A stretch of DNA of 64,000 nt from Micromonospora avicenniae (GTDB lineage: Bacteria; Actinomycetota; Actinomycetes; Mycobacteriales; Micromonosporaceae), in NCBI RefSeq assembly GCF_900156065.1, contig NZ_FTNF01000013.1, forward strand, positions 152,431 to 216,430. Reading direction: 5' to 3'. Made by a program: the position numbers and the translations under genes. The notes under the pieces were generated by a model that saw only the letters and a program-made list of their open reading frames with translations, had not been told where the DNA came from and did not search any database. Shown here piece after piece: positions 44,503-53,913 of the stretch; positions within the stretch are counted from its first letter, which is position 1; each line of letters begins with the position of its first letter.

Positions 44503-46338
44503 TCAAGGGGTCTGCGGCACGTGGATCCGGTCGATGTCCGGGGCGTACCAGTCGGCACTGTCAAAGGTGACCGTGTTGGTGCCCGCCTTCAGGGCGAGCT
44601 GGACGCTGACGGTCTCCACCGTGCCCCAGTCACCGGTGGAGGGGAACTTGAGGCTGGTGCCGTTGCCGTCGTTGGAGTAGACGGTCACCGAACGGGCGTC
44701 GCCGCTGACGTACGCCACGTTGATCGTGTAGATCCCCGCCTTCTTCGCCGTGACGCCGTTGATCTGCACCTTGCCGCCGAGGTACAGGTTGCCGACCTTC
44801 TGGCCGCCGGAGCAGGCGTCGCAACCGGCGACCGAGGCGTTGCCGCTCAGGGTGTTCGTCGACGCCTCGGCCTCGTAGCTCGTGGTGACCAGCTCGGCGC
44901 CGCCGGGGCTGACGGTGAACAACCGCGAGCCGTGTGCCGGCAGCGTCGCGGTGAGCTTGTTCTGGTACGTGCCGAGGTTCTTGCTGTTCCACAGGTCGCG
45001 TACGGAGGCCTTGCCGGTAAACCCGAGGGAAGCCCAGTTGGCGGTGACGGCCGCCGGTGCGTCGGCGAGGTTGAACAGGGCGACCGTCCAACTGCCGTCG
45101 GGGTTCCGCGTACCCCAGACCTGCTGGTCACCGGCCGGCGTGAGCGGACGGGCCGGCCGGCCGCCGTTCTGGTCGACCGCGATGACCTCGCGGTTGGTCA
45201 GCAGCGAGAGCCCGTACTCGTCGAGGCGCGTGAGGTCGTCGCCGGTGTAGAGGGGAGACTTCGAAATGGCCCACAAGGTCATGTACGTCTGCCGCTCGGC
45301 CTTGGTGAGGCCGTCCATGGCGCCGTTGCCGACGTTCAGGGAGTCGAGGTCGTTCCAGCCGCCGGGGCCGGCCTTCCGGCTCCAGGCCGGCGCGTCGTCG
45401 AACCGGTCGTCGACCGAGTTCTCCCAGGTGACAAGGGTGTTGCAGTAGCACTCGACGTCGGTGTCGATACGCCAGCCGTTGGAGTAGCGCTGCCAGTCGG
45501 CGGCGTGGCCGATGTCCAGCGACCAGGAGAGTTCGAGGTGAATGGGGCGGCCGGTGGCGGCGATGGCTCGCTGCCAGGCGGCCACGTCGGCGACGTTGTC
45601 GTAGTTGTCACCGGACTTGAACGAGCCCGGCCCGACGCCGTCGAGCTTGAGGAAGTCGTACCCCCAGTCAGCGAACATCTGTGCCTGCGAGTCGATGTAC
45701 CGCTCGGCGCAGGGGTCGGCGAAGTTCAGTTTGTAGGCGCTGTCCCAGCCGTTGGTGGTACGCAGGTCCGGGTAGACGATGTCGGCCGTGGTGCAGCCCG
45801 GCGCGTTCCAGATGGGCGCTGCGCCGTCGGCGTACGCCTCCTTCTCCAGGCCGACGGGCAGGTAGATGCCGGCCTTCAACCCCTTGGCGTGGATGTCGTC
45901 GGCGACCGCCTTCATGCCGCGCGGGAAGCGGGACGGTTCGGGGGTCTGGCGGGCGTACTCGTCGAACCTCGGCTTCCACGCGAAGTCACGCCACCAGCCG
46001 GCGTCGATGTTGACGTACTCGTAGCCGTACGGCTTCAGCTTGCGGGCCATCGCGTCGGCCTGCTTCAGCACGTTCGACTCGGTCAGGTAGCTGTAGTCGC
46101 CGTCCGGGTTCAGGCCCGGGTACTTGGAGGACTGCATGCTCCAGCTGGTCCACCCCAGGTAGGGGCGGGCCGCGACACCGGTGTGGACCGCGGTGGCCAC
46201 CACGCCGCTGGGTGTCGCGGCCGGCTGCGTGTCAGGGGCGGCCTGTGCCGGGGCGGCGCCCGCGCCGAGCGTCCCGGCCAGCGCCGCGGCCACGACGGCC
46301 ACGCTGCTGCGGCGCCGGGCACCTCTGCTGGTTCTCAT
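44503..46338 (-). CDS. Secreted GH27 alpha-galactosidase with C-terminal carbohydrate-binding module
   Basis: 611 residues. I chose the second of two adjacent ATGs (46338) because AGGAGG lies 6 bases before it. Signal peptide of about 30 residues. The GH27 barrel opens YLGWTSWS, carries YVNIDAGWW, the nucleophile in FLKLDGVGPG and the acid/base region WRIDTDVE. Next is a C-terminal beta domain typical of the clan, then about 120 residues (YEAEASTNTLSG... DWYAPDIDRI) that look like a CBM35-type module. Removes terminal alpha-galactosyl (or related) residues from plant polysaccharide. Confidence 0.93.
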   Translation of the reverse strand: MRTSRGARRRSSVAVVAAALAGTLGAGAAPAQAAPDTQPAATPSGVVATAVHTGVAARPYLGWTSWSMQSSKYPGLNPDGDYSYLTESNVLKQADAMARKLKPYGYEYVNIDAGWWRDFAWKPRFDEYARQTPEPSRFPRGMKAVADDIHAKGLKAGIYLPVGLEKEAYADGAAPIWNAPGCTTADIVYPDLRTTNGWDSAYKLNFADPCAERYIDSQAQMFADWGYDFLKLDGVGPGSFKSGDNYDNVADVAAWQRAIAATGRPIHLELSWSLDIGHAADWQRYSNGWRIDTDVECYCNTLVTWENSVDDRFDDAPAWSRKAGPGGWNDLDSLNVGNGAMDGLTKAERQTYMTLWAISKSPLYTGDDLTRLDEYGLSLLTNREVIAVDQNGGRPARPLTPAGDQQVWGTRNPDGSWTVALFNLADAPAAVTANWASLGFTGKASVRDLWNSKNLGTYQNKLTATLPAHGSRLFTVSPGGAELVTTSYEAEASTNTLSGNASVAGCDACSGGQKVGNLYLGGKVQINGVTAKKAGIYTINVAYVSGDARSVTVYSNDGNGTSLKFPSTGDWGTVETVSVQLALKAGTNTVTFDSADWYAPDIDRIHVPQTP

Positions 46339-46408
46339 CATCAACCTCCTGGTGGCGGGTGGTGCCGGCGTCGGCGTGACCGGCCGGGGCCGGGCCGGCG
46401 CCGAGGGG

Positions 46409-47575
46409 TCAGGGAAGAACGAGGGACTGGATGCTCACCGCGGCCGCGCCGCGGGCCCATTCCTCGAAGGGCAGCGGACGGATGGTGAGGGGACAACGTG
46501 CGGCCGCGCCGAAGGCCTGGCGTTCGAAGCTCGTCCGGATGGGCGCGTCGAACAGGTCGTACGCGGCCAGCCCTTCACCGGACACGACGATCCGGGTCGG
46601 GCCCACGAGGTTCGCCACGGCAGCGATGCCGCAGCCGATGGCGTTGCCGGCCCGGGTGAAGACCCCGCGAAGCAGCTCGTGGCCGCCGCGGGCCAGGGTC
46701 ACCGCCTCGTCGAGGGTGAGGTCCGGATGGCCGGTCCGCTCCCGGGCCTGCGCCACGATGGCGTCCGTGCCGGCGATCGACTCCACGCAGCCGCGTCCTC
46801 CACAGTGGCAGTCTGGGCCGCTCGCGTCGACGACGACGTGGCCGATCTCGCCCGCGACGCCGTACGCGCCGGAGACCAGCCGCCCGTTGACCACCAGGCC
46901 GCAGCCGATGCCGGTACCGACGGTGACGAGGGCGAACGACTCGGCGCCAACCCCCTCGCCGAACCAGTGCTCGGCGGCGGTGAGCGCCTTCACGTCGTTC
47001 TCGACGGTGACCGCGAGACCGGTGAGCCGGGCTGCGCGTTCGCCCAGTGGTACGTGCCGCCAGTGCAGGAACGGCGAGTAGCGGACCAGGCCGGTGGTGT
47101 GGTCCACGTCGCCGGAGAGGGACAGCCCGAGCCGACGGGTGCGGTGGCGGTGCTCGGGCGGCGTGTCGAGCAGTCCGTCGACCAGCCGGCCGACCTCGGC
47201 GAGCACCGAGTCGACGTCGGTATCGGTGAGCGGCCGACGGGCGGTGGCGCGCACCTGGGCGCAGAGGTCACAGATCACGCCGATCAGCTCGTCAGCGGTG
47301 ATCTTGACGCCGACGAAGAACTCGCGGTCGGCGCGGACGGCCAGTGGGCTGGCCGGGCGTCCGGCACCGGGGCCGGTGCGCTCCGTCGCGGCCAACTCGT
47401 GCAGGTAACCCAGTTCGATGAGGGGACGGGCCGCCTTCGTCACGGCGGCGGAGGAGAGCCCGAGCCGGCGGGCGAGGCCGACCCTGCTGACCGGGCCCTC
47501 GGTGAGCACCGTCGTGAAGACCGCCGTCGCCGCCGGCGCCCCCGCGAGCGATCCCGTGTCGCTGCCAGGAAACAT
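46409..47575 (-). CDS. ROK family transcriptional repressor
   Basis: 388 residues from the ATG at 47575. N-terminal winged helix (SRVGLARRLGLSSAAVTKAARPL), then a ROK sugar-kinase-like domain with the zinc motif CHCGGRGCVES and the ATP-fold signature TVGTGIGCGLV. Such repressors let go of DNA on binding a sugar. It lies 70 bases upstream of the GH27 gene on the same strand and is the obvious regulator of the carbohydrate cluster and of itself. An AT-rich palindrome sits just before it. Confidence 0.92.
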   Translation of the reverse strand: MFPGSDTGSLAGAPAATAVFTTVLTEGPVSRVGLARRLGLSSAAVTKAARPLIELGYLHELAATERTGPGAGRPASPLAVRADREFFVGVKITADELIGVICDLCAQVRATARRPLTDTDVDSVLAEVGRLVDGLLDTPPEHRHRTRRLGLSLSGDVDHTTGLVRYSPFLHWRHVPLGERAARLTGLAVTVENDVKALTAAEHWFGEGVGAESFALVTVGTGIGCGLVVNGRLVSGAYGVAGEIGHVVVDASGPDCHCGGRGCVESIAGTDAIVAQARERTGHPDLTLDEAVTLARGGHELLRGVFTRAGNAIGCGIAAVANLVGPTRIVVSGEGLAAYDLFDAPIRTSFERQAFGAAARCPLTIRPLPFEEWARGAAAVSIQSLVLP

Positions 47576-47592
47576 GCCCGAAAGCTTAGGCA

Positions 47593-47615
47593 AATATTTA
47601 ACTTCTTCAAGTATT
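47593..47615. promoter_or_regulatory. AT-rich palindrome, probable ROK operator
   Basis: An imperfect palindrome with half-sites of the form AATAyTTrA (14 of 23 positions symmetric), in a strikingly AT-rich patch of otherwise very GC-rich DNA. It starts 17 bases before the ROK start. Known ROK repressors bind AT-rich inverted repeats in this position; the assignment is inference. Confidence 0.6.
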
Positions 47616-47665
47616 GAATCTGGCGAGCGGCCGCCCTACAGTCCGCAGCACCTCCGGCCGACGCA

Positions 47666-47701
47666 ATCGAGCCCGCCCCCGGGAACAGGGACGGGCTCGA
47701 T
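47666..47701 (-). terminator. Hairpin after initiator tRNA copy 2
   Basis: Perfect 10-bp stem ATCGAGCCCG/CGGGCTCGAT with a 16-base loop that can pair further, placed just past the 3' end of the minus-strand tRNA. Confidence 0.7.
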
Positions 47702-47716
47702 CTGATGTTTCTCTCG

Positions 47717-47790
47717 TAGCGGGGACAGGATTTGAACCTGCGACCTCTGGGTTATGAGCCCAGCGAGCTACCGAGCTGCTCCACCCCGCG
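47717..47790 (-). tRNA. Initiator tRNA-fMet (CAT), copy 2
   Basis: Identical to the copy at 40357: CAT anticodon, GGG/CCC anticodon stem, C1-U72 mismatch, no encoded CCA. The terminator hairpin that follows differs from that of copy 1, so only the gene and a few flanking bases were duplicated. Confidence 0.96.
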
Positions 47791-47850
47791 TCGGCTCGAC
47801 AACCGTAGCGCACGCCCCCCGTCTGCCGCAAAACGACGCGGTCGAGCCGA

Positions 47851-47876
47851 CGGGCCGGTGCCGAAGCACCGGCCCG
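47851..47876. terminator. Hairpin terminator
   Basis: An 11-bp perfect stem CGGGCCGGTGC/GCACCGGCCCG with a CGAA tetraloop, 9 bases past the stop of the membrane protein gene at 47886. It also insulates the tRNA. Confidence 0.78.
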
Positions 47877-47885
47877 CTTGGCTGG

Positions 47886-48830
47886 TCAGTCCAGCCAGTT
47901 CGAGATGGCCCGTTCCGCACGCCGGCTGTAGTCGTCCACCTGCCGCCGGTCGCTGGACGTACCCTCCCAGCCCATCTCCCAGAGCACCGTCACCACGTCG
48001 CCGATCCGAATCACCCGGATCAGCCGCAGTACCTCGCCCTCCGCCGGTTCGCCCGCCTCCCAGGCCGGTTCGCGCACCTCGATGAGCACCGCCTCGTCGC
48101 CGAAGTCGCCGCCCGGGAGCAGCCGGTGCCGGTCGGACCGTCCCGGTACGGTCTCCTGCTCCGGGCACTCCCGCACCGCCCGGCGCAGGTCGGCCATCCA
48201 GTCGTCGGCCCGCCCGGGTCGGTGGATGGAGATGGAGTTCCGGTAGGTGCCGTACGGCACCGTCCCCTCCGGCTGGTCCGGGGTCAGGTGATAGGTGAGC
48301 ACGCGACTGCGGGTCTGCACCACCCGACCATCGAGGTCCGCACCGCAGAAGTCCGGCAGAACCTCGCCGCCTTGCTGGAAAGTGGGTTCTGCCGCCATGG
48401 TCGACGCGGGCTGGGTGAAGAACGCCCGGTCCGGGATCGACCTCGGTGTACGCGGGTCGTGAGTACCGCTGCTCGTCGCGGACGGCCGGCCGGTCGGCGT
48501 CGCCTTCGGTGACGAGGTGGCCGACGACGGAGTGGCCCGTGACGGGGTGACCGTCGACGGGGTGACCGTCGACGGCGACGGGCTGGGCGCGATCACCGTC
48601 GGGACCGGCGGGCCGGCCGGTGGCCCGACGGTGCCCTGATCGGCTGCCAGAACCAGCCGGGTGCCGGTGGCCGCGCCGGCGACCAGCAGGGCCACCAGGA
48701 ACACTCCCCCCGCTGCCCGCACCCGGGCCCGCCGGTCGGTCCGGCGGCGCAGCTCGCCCGGCCCGTCCAGCGGGCGGCCGTCGACGTCCGCGGCGAGCGA
48801 TCGGTAGAAGTCGGACACGTCACGCGACAT
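47886..48830 (-). CDS. Membrane protein coupled to the sigma factor, possible anti-sigma factor
   Basis: 314 residues from the second of two adjacent ATGs (48830), which has GGAGG at 6 bases. The N-terminal 45 residues are cytosolic (DVSDFYRSLAADVDGRPLDG), then one membrane helix (about 43-60), a Pro/Ser/Thr-rich spacer (PSPSPSTVTPSTVTPS) and an extracytoplasmic domain of about 170 residues. It overlaps the end of the sigma factor gene. The topology and coupling fit an anti-sigma factor, but no zinc-binding ZAS motif is present, so this is a guess. Confidence 0.78.
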   Translation of the reverse strand: MSRDVSDFYRSLAADVDGRPLDGPGELRRRTDRRARVRAAGGVFLVALLVAGAATGTRLVLAADQGTVGPPAGPPVPTVIAPSPSPSTVTPSTVTPSRATPSSATSSPKATPTGRPSATSSGTHDPRTPRSIPDRAFFTQPASTMAAEPTFQQGGEVLPDFCGADLDGRVVQTRSRVLTYHLTPDQPEGTVPYGTYRNSISIHRPGRADDWMADLRRAVRECPEQETVPGRSDRHRLLPGGDFGDEAVLIEVREPAWEAGEPAEGEVLRLIRVIRIGDVVTVLWEMGWEGTSSDRRQVDDYSRRAERAISNWLD

Positions 48831-49329
48831 CATTGGCCTCCAGTTCCTCCGCGGAAACGCCGGGCAACAGCGCGGCCAGGCGCACCCGCCCCCGGGACAG
48901 CCAGGACTTCACGGTGCCGACCGGCACCTGCATCTCCCGAGCGATCTCCTCCACCGACAGGTCGACGAGGTAGTGCAGCGCGAGCGCCTGGCGCTGCGCG
49001 GCCGGCAGCTGACGCAGCGCGTCGAGCAGCAGCACACCGTCCTCGCCGGGTGGCTGCACCACCTCCGGTGGGCCGCTGCGGACGAGCGCCGCCCGCCAGC
49101 CGTGGAGCCGGCGCCAGCGGTCCGTGGCCAGCCGGGCGACGACCAGCCGCAGCCACGCCTCCGGCGCCGGGTGCACCGACATCTGCCCCCACTGCCGCCA
49201 GGCCCGGGCGTACGCCTCCTGCACCAGATCCTGCGCCTCGGTGTAGTCACCAGCGACCGCGTAGCCGTACCGGAGCATCCGCCGCGACGTGCTTCGATAG
49301 AAGTCGTCGAAACTGTCCGCGTCCCTCAT
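48820..49329 (-). CDS. SigE-family ECF RNA polymerase sigma factor
   Basis: 169 residues from the ATG at 49329; GTG at 49353 is an alternative. Region 2 (DDFYRSTSRRMLRYGYAVAGD then EAQDLVQEAYARAWRQW) and region 4 (LPAAQRQALALHYLVDLSVEEIA with VPVGTVKSWLSRGRVRL) are complete. It directs RNA polymerase to promoters of a regulon not seen here. The overlap with the membrane protein gene that follows suggests regulation through it. Confidence 0.92.
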   Translation of the reverse strand: MRDADSFDDFYRSTSRRMLRYGYAVAGDYTEAQDLVQEAYARAWRQWGQMSVHPAPEAWLRLVVARLATDRWRRLHGWRAALVRSGPPEVVQPPGEDGVLLLDALRQLPAAQRQALALHYLVDLSVEEIAREMQVPVGTVKSWLSRGRVRLAALLPGVSAEELEANDVA

Positions 49330-49494
49330 CTCGCCACCACGCTCCCCCCACATTCATCGCCCCGTATGCAGACAGGACGATCGGGGAGTGGGGACGGTTG
49401 CAATCAGTGATGGGTCGGAGAGACGACAGAGCCCCCGGGCACCGGGACCGGAGCAGGTCCACGGGCCGGGGGCCGGGCTGTCGTGCCGCGCGGG

Positions 49495-52400
49495 TCAGCC
49501 GCCGGAGGGCGCGCTGCCGTTCGGTGACGGTGGCGGGCTGCTGCCGCCAGGCGTCGGGGTTCCGCTCGGCGTCGGAGTGGCGGCCGGCGTACCGGCCGTC
49601 GGCGTGGTCTGTGCCTGAGCCGCCTCGAAGGCCTTCATCGCGTCGTCAAGCGCCTTGAGCGCCCGCCCGTACCGCTCGAAGTCACCGGACGTCTGGGCGG
49701 CGCGTACCTCGGCGATGGCGGTCTGCACCCGGTCCGCCGCGGCGGCGAGCTCGCCGGTGACCGGCGGCGTGTCGGGCCCGGTGGGCGGCGTCACGGGCGG
49801 GTCGTCCCCGGTGGGCGGCGGGGGTGCGTTCTCCGCGGCCCGCTTGCCCTGCTCGACGAGCTGCTTGATGCCGTCGGACAGGCTGTTCGCCAGCGCCACG
49901 AACGAGCTGCCGTCGCCGTAGGAGACGAGCACCCGCTGCAACTGCGGGAAGGCGTCCTGGTTGTTGCTCTTCACGTAGACCGGCTCGACATACAGCATCC
50001 CGTTGCCGAACGGGAGGGAGAGCAGGTTGCCGTACAACACCTGGGCCTGACCCGAGGCGGCGAGCAGGTTGAGCTGCTGCCGGATGTCACCGTTGTTGGT
50101 CATCTGCTGGTGCACCTGCACCGGCCCGGAGATCCGGGTCTGGTCCGGCAGCTCCAGCACCTCCAGCCGGGGCTCGCCGTCGACGTACGACCCGGAGATC
50201 AGCGCGGCGAGGTTCTCCCGCTTGTTAGGGGTGACCGCCGAGGTGAGCTGGAACCGCGGCCCCTCCTGCCCGGGGAACTGGGTGAAGAGGTAGTACGGCG
50301 GCTGCTTCTGCCCGCTGTCCGGAGCGTCCGGCACGTTCGGCACCTGCCAGAAGTCCTGCGCGGAGTAGAAGTCGCCCGGGTTGGTGACGTGGAACTTGGT
50401 GAGCAGGTTGCGCTGCACCTTGAACAGGTCCGCCGGGTAGCGGAAGTGCTCGGCCAGCTCGACCGGGATGTCCTTCTTCGGCAACACGAGGTCACCGCCG
50501 AACGCCTTGTTCCAGGCCTTGAGCACCGGGTCGTTCTCGTCGAACTCGTAGAGCCGGACGGTGCCGTCGTACGCGTCCACCGTCGCCTTGACCGAGTTGC
50601 GGATGTAGTTGACGTTCTCCCGGGCCAGCTGAAAGGTGCCCCGACCGGTCAACTCGTCGGTGGTCTCCTCGCGCAGGTTGACCCGCTGGGCGTACGGGTA
50701 GCTCGCCGACGTGGTGTAGCCGTCGATGATCCACTGGACCCGGCCGTCCACCACCGCCGGGTACGGGTCACCGTCGATCGTCAGGAACGGCGCGACCTTC
50801 TCCACCCGGTCCCGCGGATTGCGGACGTAGAGCAGCTTCGAGCCGTCGTTGACCGCGCCGGAGAGCAGGAAGTTCGACTCCTGCTCCTTGATCGCGTAGA
50901 GCAGCCGCCGGGTGAACGAACCGATCTCCACGCCGCCGGCGCCGGTGTACGTGTAGAACTCGCCGCCACCCTCCCCGACCGGCCGGTCGAACTCGGCCTT
51001 CTTGTTCGGGTCGGTCTGGCCGACGATCGCGTAGTCGTCCTCGCCCATCCGCTCGCCGTAGTAGATCCGCGGCTGGTCGGCCGGAATCTGCTCGGTCTGC
51101 GAGGCGCACCCCTGCCCGGCCTTGTCGCCGAGGAAGCCGGAGACGAAGAACGGCTGGCCGCTGCACACCTGGTTGGCCGGCGCGGCCACCAGTCCGTAGC
51201 CGTGCGTGTACACGGTGTGCCGGTTGATCCAGGTGTTCTGCTGGTCGGTCAGCTCGCCGTAGTTGATCTCCCGGACGCCGACCACGTAGTCCGAGGTCTT
51301 GCCGTTGACCCCGTACCGGTCGATGTCCAGCTTCGGACCGAAGTCGTAGAAGCCGCGCACCTGCTGGAGCTGGGTGTACGTCTCGCTGACCAGCTGCGGG
51401 TCGAGCAGCCGGATGTTGGGCACCACCGAGGTGTCGGTGGCCAGGTTCGCCGGCGGGGTGAGGTTGTTCGCCGCGTACGCCGTGGTCTTGGTGTCCCCGA
51501 GGTCGAACGCGGTCCGGGTCGCCTGGATGCCACGCTCGATGTACGGCGCCTCCTTCTCCTTGGCGCTCGGCTTCACCTCGAACGTCTGCACCGCCCACGG
51601 GTAGATGCCGCCGATGGCGACCGCGGACACGCCGAGCAGGGCGAGCGAGATGCCAGGCCAGACCAGGTTCCGCATCCACGCGTTGGAGAAGATGATGATC
51701 GCGACGGCTACCACGATCGAGATGTAGGCCAGGATCTCCTTCGCCGGCAGCAGTGCGTTGACGTCGGCGTAGCCGGCGCCGTAGAGCTTGGCGCCCTCGT
51801 TGTACTCGAGCAGCATCGCCCGCCGGTCCAGCACGTACGCGATCGCCTTGAGCGCCACGAAGATCGCGACCAGCGTGCTCAGGTGGGCGCGCGCGGCGTT
51901 GGTCATCCGGTCACCCACGCCCTGCAGGCGGACGCCGCCGAAGATGTAGTGCATGGCGAGCGCGCCGATCACGGACAGCACCACCGCGGTGAAGCCGACA
52001 CCGAGCAGGTAGCGGTAGAACGGCAGCTGGAAGACGTAGAACCCGACGTCGACGCCGAACTCCGGGTCCTTGACGCCGAAGTCGCCGCCGTTGCGGAAGA
52101 GCAGCCACTGGCTCCACCGGCCCTGCGCGGAGAGCCCGGCGAAGAGGCCGACGATCACGGCGATGATCGCGATCCAGGTGCCGAGCCGCGGGGTGAGCGC
52201 CATCCGGTAGCGCTCCAGCGTCGCCTGCTCGACCGAGTGCGGGCGCAGCCGGGGACGCAGCCGGTAGGCCAGCCAGAGGTTCCCGCCGATGACCAACGCC
52301 ATGACGAGGCCGATCACCAGGAAGAGCAGCAGCCGCGTGAGGAGCACACCGGTGAAGACCTCGGTGTAGTTGACCTCGTCGAACCACAACCAGTCCGTCC

Positions 52401-52512
52401 AGGCCCGCACGCCCCAGCCGAGCAGGGTGAAGAGCGCGAACACCCCGACCAGGACGGCGATCGTGACGCGACCGCGCCGACTCATCCTCGGCAGAGGGCT
52501 GCTGCTTCGCAT
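49495..52512 (-). CDS. UPF0182 family large membrane protein
   Basis: 1005 residues. Seven or so hydrophobic segments in the first 320 residues (first at about 20-40, with the typical WTDWLWFDEVNYTEVF after it), then a large soluble domain with GRGTFQLARENVNYIRNSVKATVDAYDG, and a Pro/Thr/Gly-rich tail. This is the layout of the actinobacterial UPF0182 family, whose function is not established. The start at 52512 has GGAG 12 bases upstream; ATG at 52485 is the alternative. Confidence 0.9.
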   Translation of the reverse strand: MRSSSPLPRMSRRGRVTIAVLVGVFALFTLLGWGVRAWTDWLWFDEVNYTEVFTGVLLTRLLLFLVIGLVMALVIGGNLWLAYRLRPRLRPHSVEQATLERYRMALTPRLGTWIAIIAVIVGLFAGLSAQGRWSQWLLFRNGGDFGVKDPEFGVDVGFYVFQLPFYRYLLGVGFTAVVLSVIGALAMHYIFGGVRLQGVGDRMTNAARAHLSTLVAIFVALKAIAYVLDRRAMLLEYNEGAKLYGAGYADVNALLPAKEILAYISIVVAVAIIIFSNAWMRNLVWPGISLALLGVSAVAIGGIYPWAVQTFEVKPSAKEKEAPYIERGIQATRTAFDLGDTKTTAYAANNLTPPANLATDTSVVPNIRLLDPQLVSETYTQLQQVRGFYDFGPKLDIDRYGVNGKTSDYVVGVREINYGELTDQQNTWINRHTVYTHGYGLVAAPANQVCSGQPFFVSGFLGDKAGQGCASQTEQIPADQPRIYYGERMGEDDYAIVGQTDPNKKAEFDRPVGEGGGEFYTYTGAGGVEIGSFTRRLLYAIKEQESNFLLSGAVNDGSKLLYVRNPRDRVEKVAPFLTIDGDPYPAVVDGRVQWIIDGYTTSASYPYAQRVNLREETTDELTGRGTFQLARENVNYIRNSVKATVDAYDGTVRLYEFDENDPVLKAWNKAFGGDLVLPKKDIPVELAEHFRYPADLFKVQRNLLTKFHVTNPGDFYSAQDFWQVPNVPDAPDSGQKQPPYYLFTQFPGQEGPRFQLTSAVTPNKRENLAALISGSYVDGEPRLEVLELPDQTRISGPVQVHQQMTNNGDIRQQLNLLAASGQAQVLYGNLLSLPFGNGMLYVEPVYVKSNNQDAFPQLQRVLVSYGDGSSFVALANSLSDGIKQLVEQGKRAAENAPPPPTGDDPPVTPPTGPDTPPVTGELAAAADRVQTAIAEVRAAQTSGDFERYGRALKALDDAMKAFEAAQAQTTPTAGTPAATPTPSGTPTPGGSSPPPSPNGSAPSGG

Positions 52513-52625
52513 GACCACTGTTGGCTCCGCACGCTCGATTGATCGGCTCCGACCAGGCACCCAGAGTACGGGGTGTTCCTGAATACGGCGCCCCATGGTC
52601 GCGCCGTGCCGGTCGCCGGGCCCTG

Positions 52626-52756
52626 GCATGGCCCGCGCGACCCGCCGCGGACGTCGAGCGAGGTCCGGACCGGTACCGCCGCCCGCGGGCACGGCACGGC
52701 CGGTGTCGCGCCGGCGTGGCGCGCGCGACCCGCCGGCGGCCGTCGAACGAGGCCGG
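52626..52756. repeat. Imperfect 43-base direct repeat in a GC-rich gap
   Basis: Copies at 52626-52668 and 52714-52756 share most bases, with the core GCGCGACCCGCC. They fill half of the 274-base gap between the UPF0182 and PDZ-protease genes. I see no gene, RNA or convincing promoter in this gap. Confidence 0.5.
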
Positions 52757-52786
52757 GGCCGGCGGCAGCCCTGCCGACCCTGGCGG

Positions 52787-53800
52787 TCAGCAGCGGGTCG
52801 GCTCACCGCCGGCGCGCAACGTCTCGAGCGCGCTGAGCGCCTCGTCCAGCGACCCCACCCTGATCAGCGGCAGGTCGGGCTGCGGGTTCCGGACGGCCTC
52901 GGCGCAGTTGTCGGCCGGCACCAGGAAGACCTTGGCCCCCGCGTGCTTCGCGCCGACCAGCTTCTGCGCGATCCCGCCGATGGGGCCGACCTTCCCCTCG
53001 TCGTCGATGGTGCCGGTGCCCGCGATCACGATGCCGCCGGTCAGGTCGGCCGGAGTCAGCTTGTCCACGATGCCGAGGGCGAACATCAGGCCGGCGCTCG
53101 GCCCGCCGATGTCCTCCAGGTCGATGCTGAGGTTGAACGGATGCGGCTGCTTCTGCTCGATCTCGACCCCGATCCGCGGGCTGCCGTCCTGCTCACGGCT
53201 CGTGATCCGCGCGGTGGCCGGCACGCCGTCACGGGTGTAGCCGATGGTCAGCGTGCTGCCCGCCGGCTTGGCACGGATCAGCTCGGTGAGCCGGACGGCG
53301 ACCGGCACCGGCTGGCCGTCGACCGAGGTCAGCACGTCACCGGGCTTGAGCATGCCGGCGGACGGGCCGCCGCCGGTCACCGCCTTCACCACCACCTGCA
53401 CCGGGAAGCCCAGTTCTCGCAGCGCGGCGGTCTCGGCGCTGGTCTGGGAGGCCTCGAAGTCCTCGGCGTTACGCTGCTCGACCTGCTGCTGCGACTCCCC
53501 CGGCGGGTAGATCAGCTCCCGCGGCACCACCGCCTCGTCATTGGAGAACCAGCCGGCGATGGCCGAACGGAGCTTCACCGACGGCTGGACGCCGACCGTG
53601 GTGAGCCGCAGTTGCCCGGCCGACGTGGAGGTCGCCCGACCGGAGACCTGGATGACCTCCTTGCCGTTCTCCGCGCCGAGCGTGTTGACCGTCGGTCCGG
53701 GGCCGAGCACCACGTACGGGATCGGCGCACCGAGCACCCCGATGCTGAGCAGGGCGGTGAGCAGGGCACCGAGCAGGACGGTCAGGCCGCGACGTCTCAT
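52787..53800 (-). CDS. PDZ-domain Lon-type serine protease (YlbL-like), membrane anchored
   Basis: 337 residues. One N-terminal membrane helix (about 6-26) with the APIPYVVLGPGPT sequence typical of the family, a PDZ domain (about 130-200: VVVKAVTGGGPSAGMLKPGDVL), then a Lon-like S16 protease domain with catalytic Ser in GGPSAGLMF and Lys in GGIAQKLVGAK. It cleaves membrane or exported proteins. The GC-rich gap separates it from the UPF0182 gene downstream. Confidence 0.92.
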   Translation of the reverse strand: MRRRGLTVLLGALLTALLSIGVLGAPIPYVVLGPGPTVNTLGAENGKEVIQVSGRATSTSAGQLRLTTVGVQPSVKLRSAIAGWFSNDEAVVPRELIYPPGESQQQVEQRNAEDFEASQTSAETAALRELGFPVQVVVKAVTGGGPSAGMLKPGDVLTSVDGQPVPVAVRLTELIRAKPAGSTLTIGYTRDGVPATARITSREQDGSPRIGVEIEQKQPHPFNLSIDLEDIGGPSAGLMFALGIVDKLTPADLTGGIVIAGTGTIDDEGKVGPIGGIAQKLVGAKHAGAKVFLVPADNCAEAVRNPQPDLPLIRVGSLDEALSALETLRAGGEPTRC

Positions 53801-53913
53801 GCGGCAGAGCGTACCGACCGCTCCGGGTCGACCCGGCGCTGCGCGGGCGACTTCGCCCTCAGCGCAACGCCAGCGGCGCTACCTGGGGGCGCGGCGCGCG
53901 TACCGTAGACGTC

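Noticed and set aside
50110..52542. Plus-strand frame of 810 codons opposite the UPF0182 gene
   Set aside because: Product is a charged low-complexity chain; shadow of the real gene.
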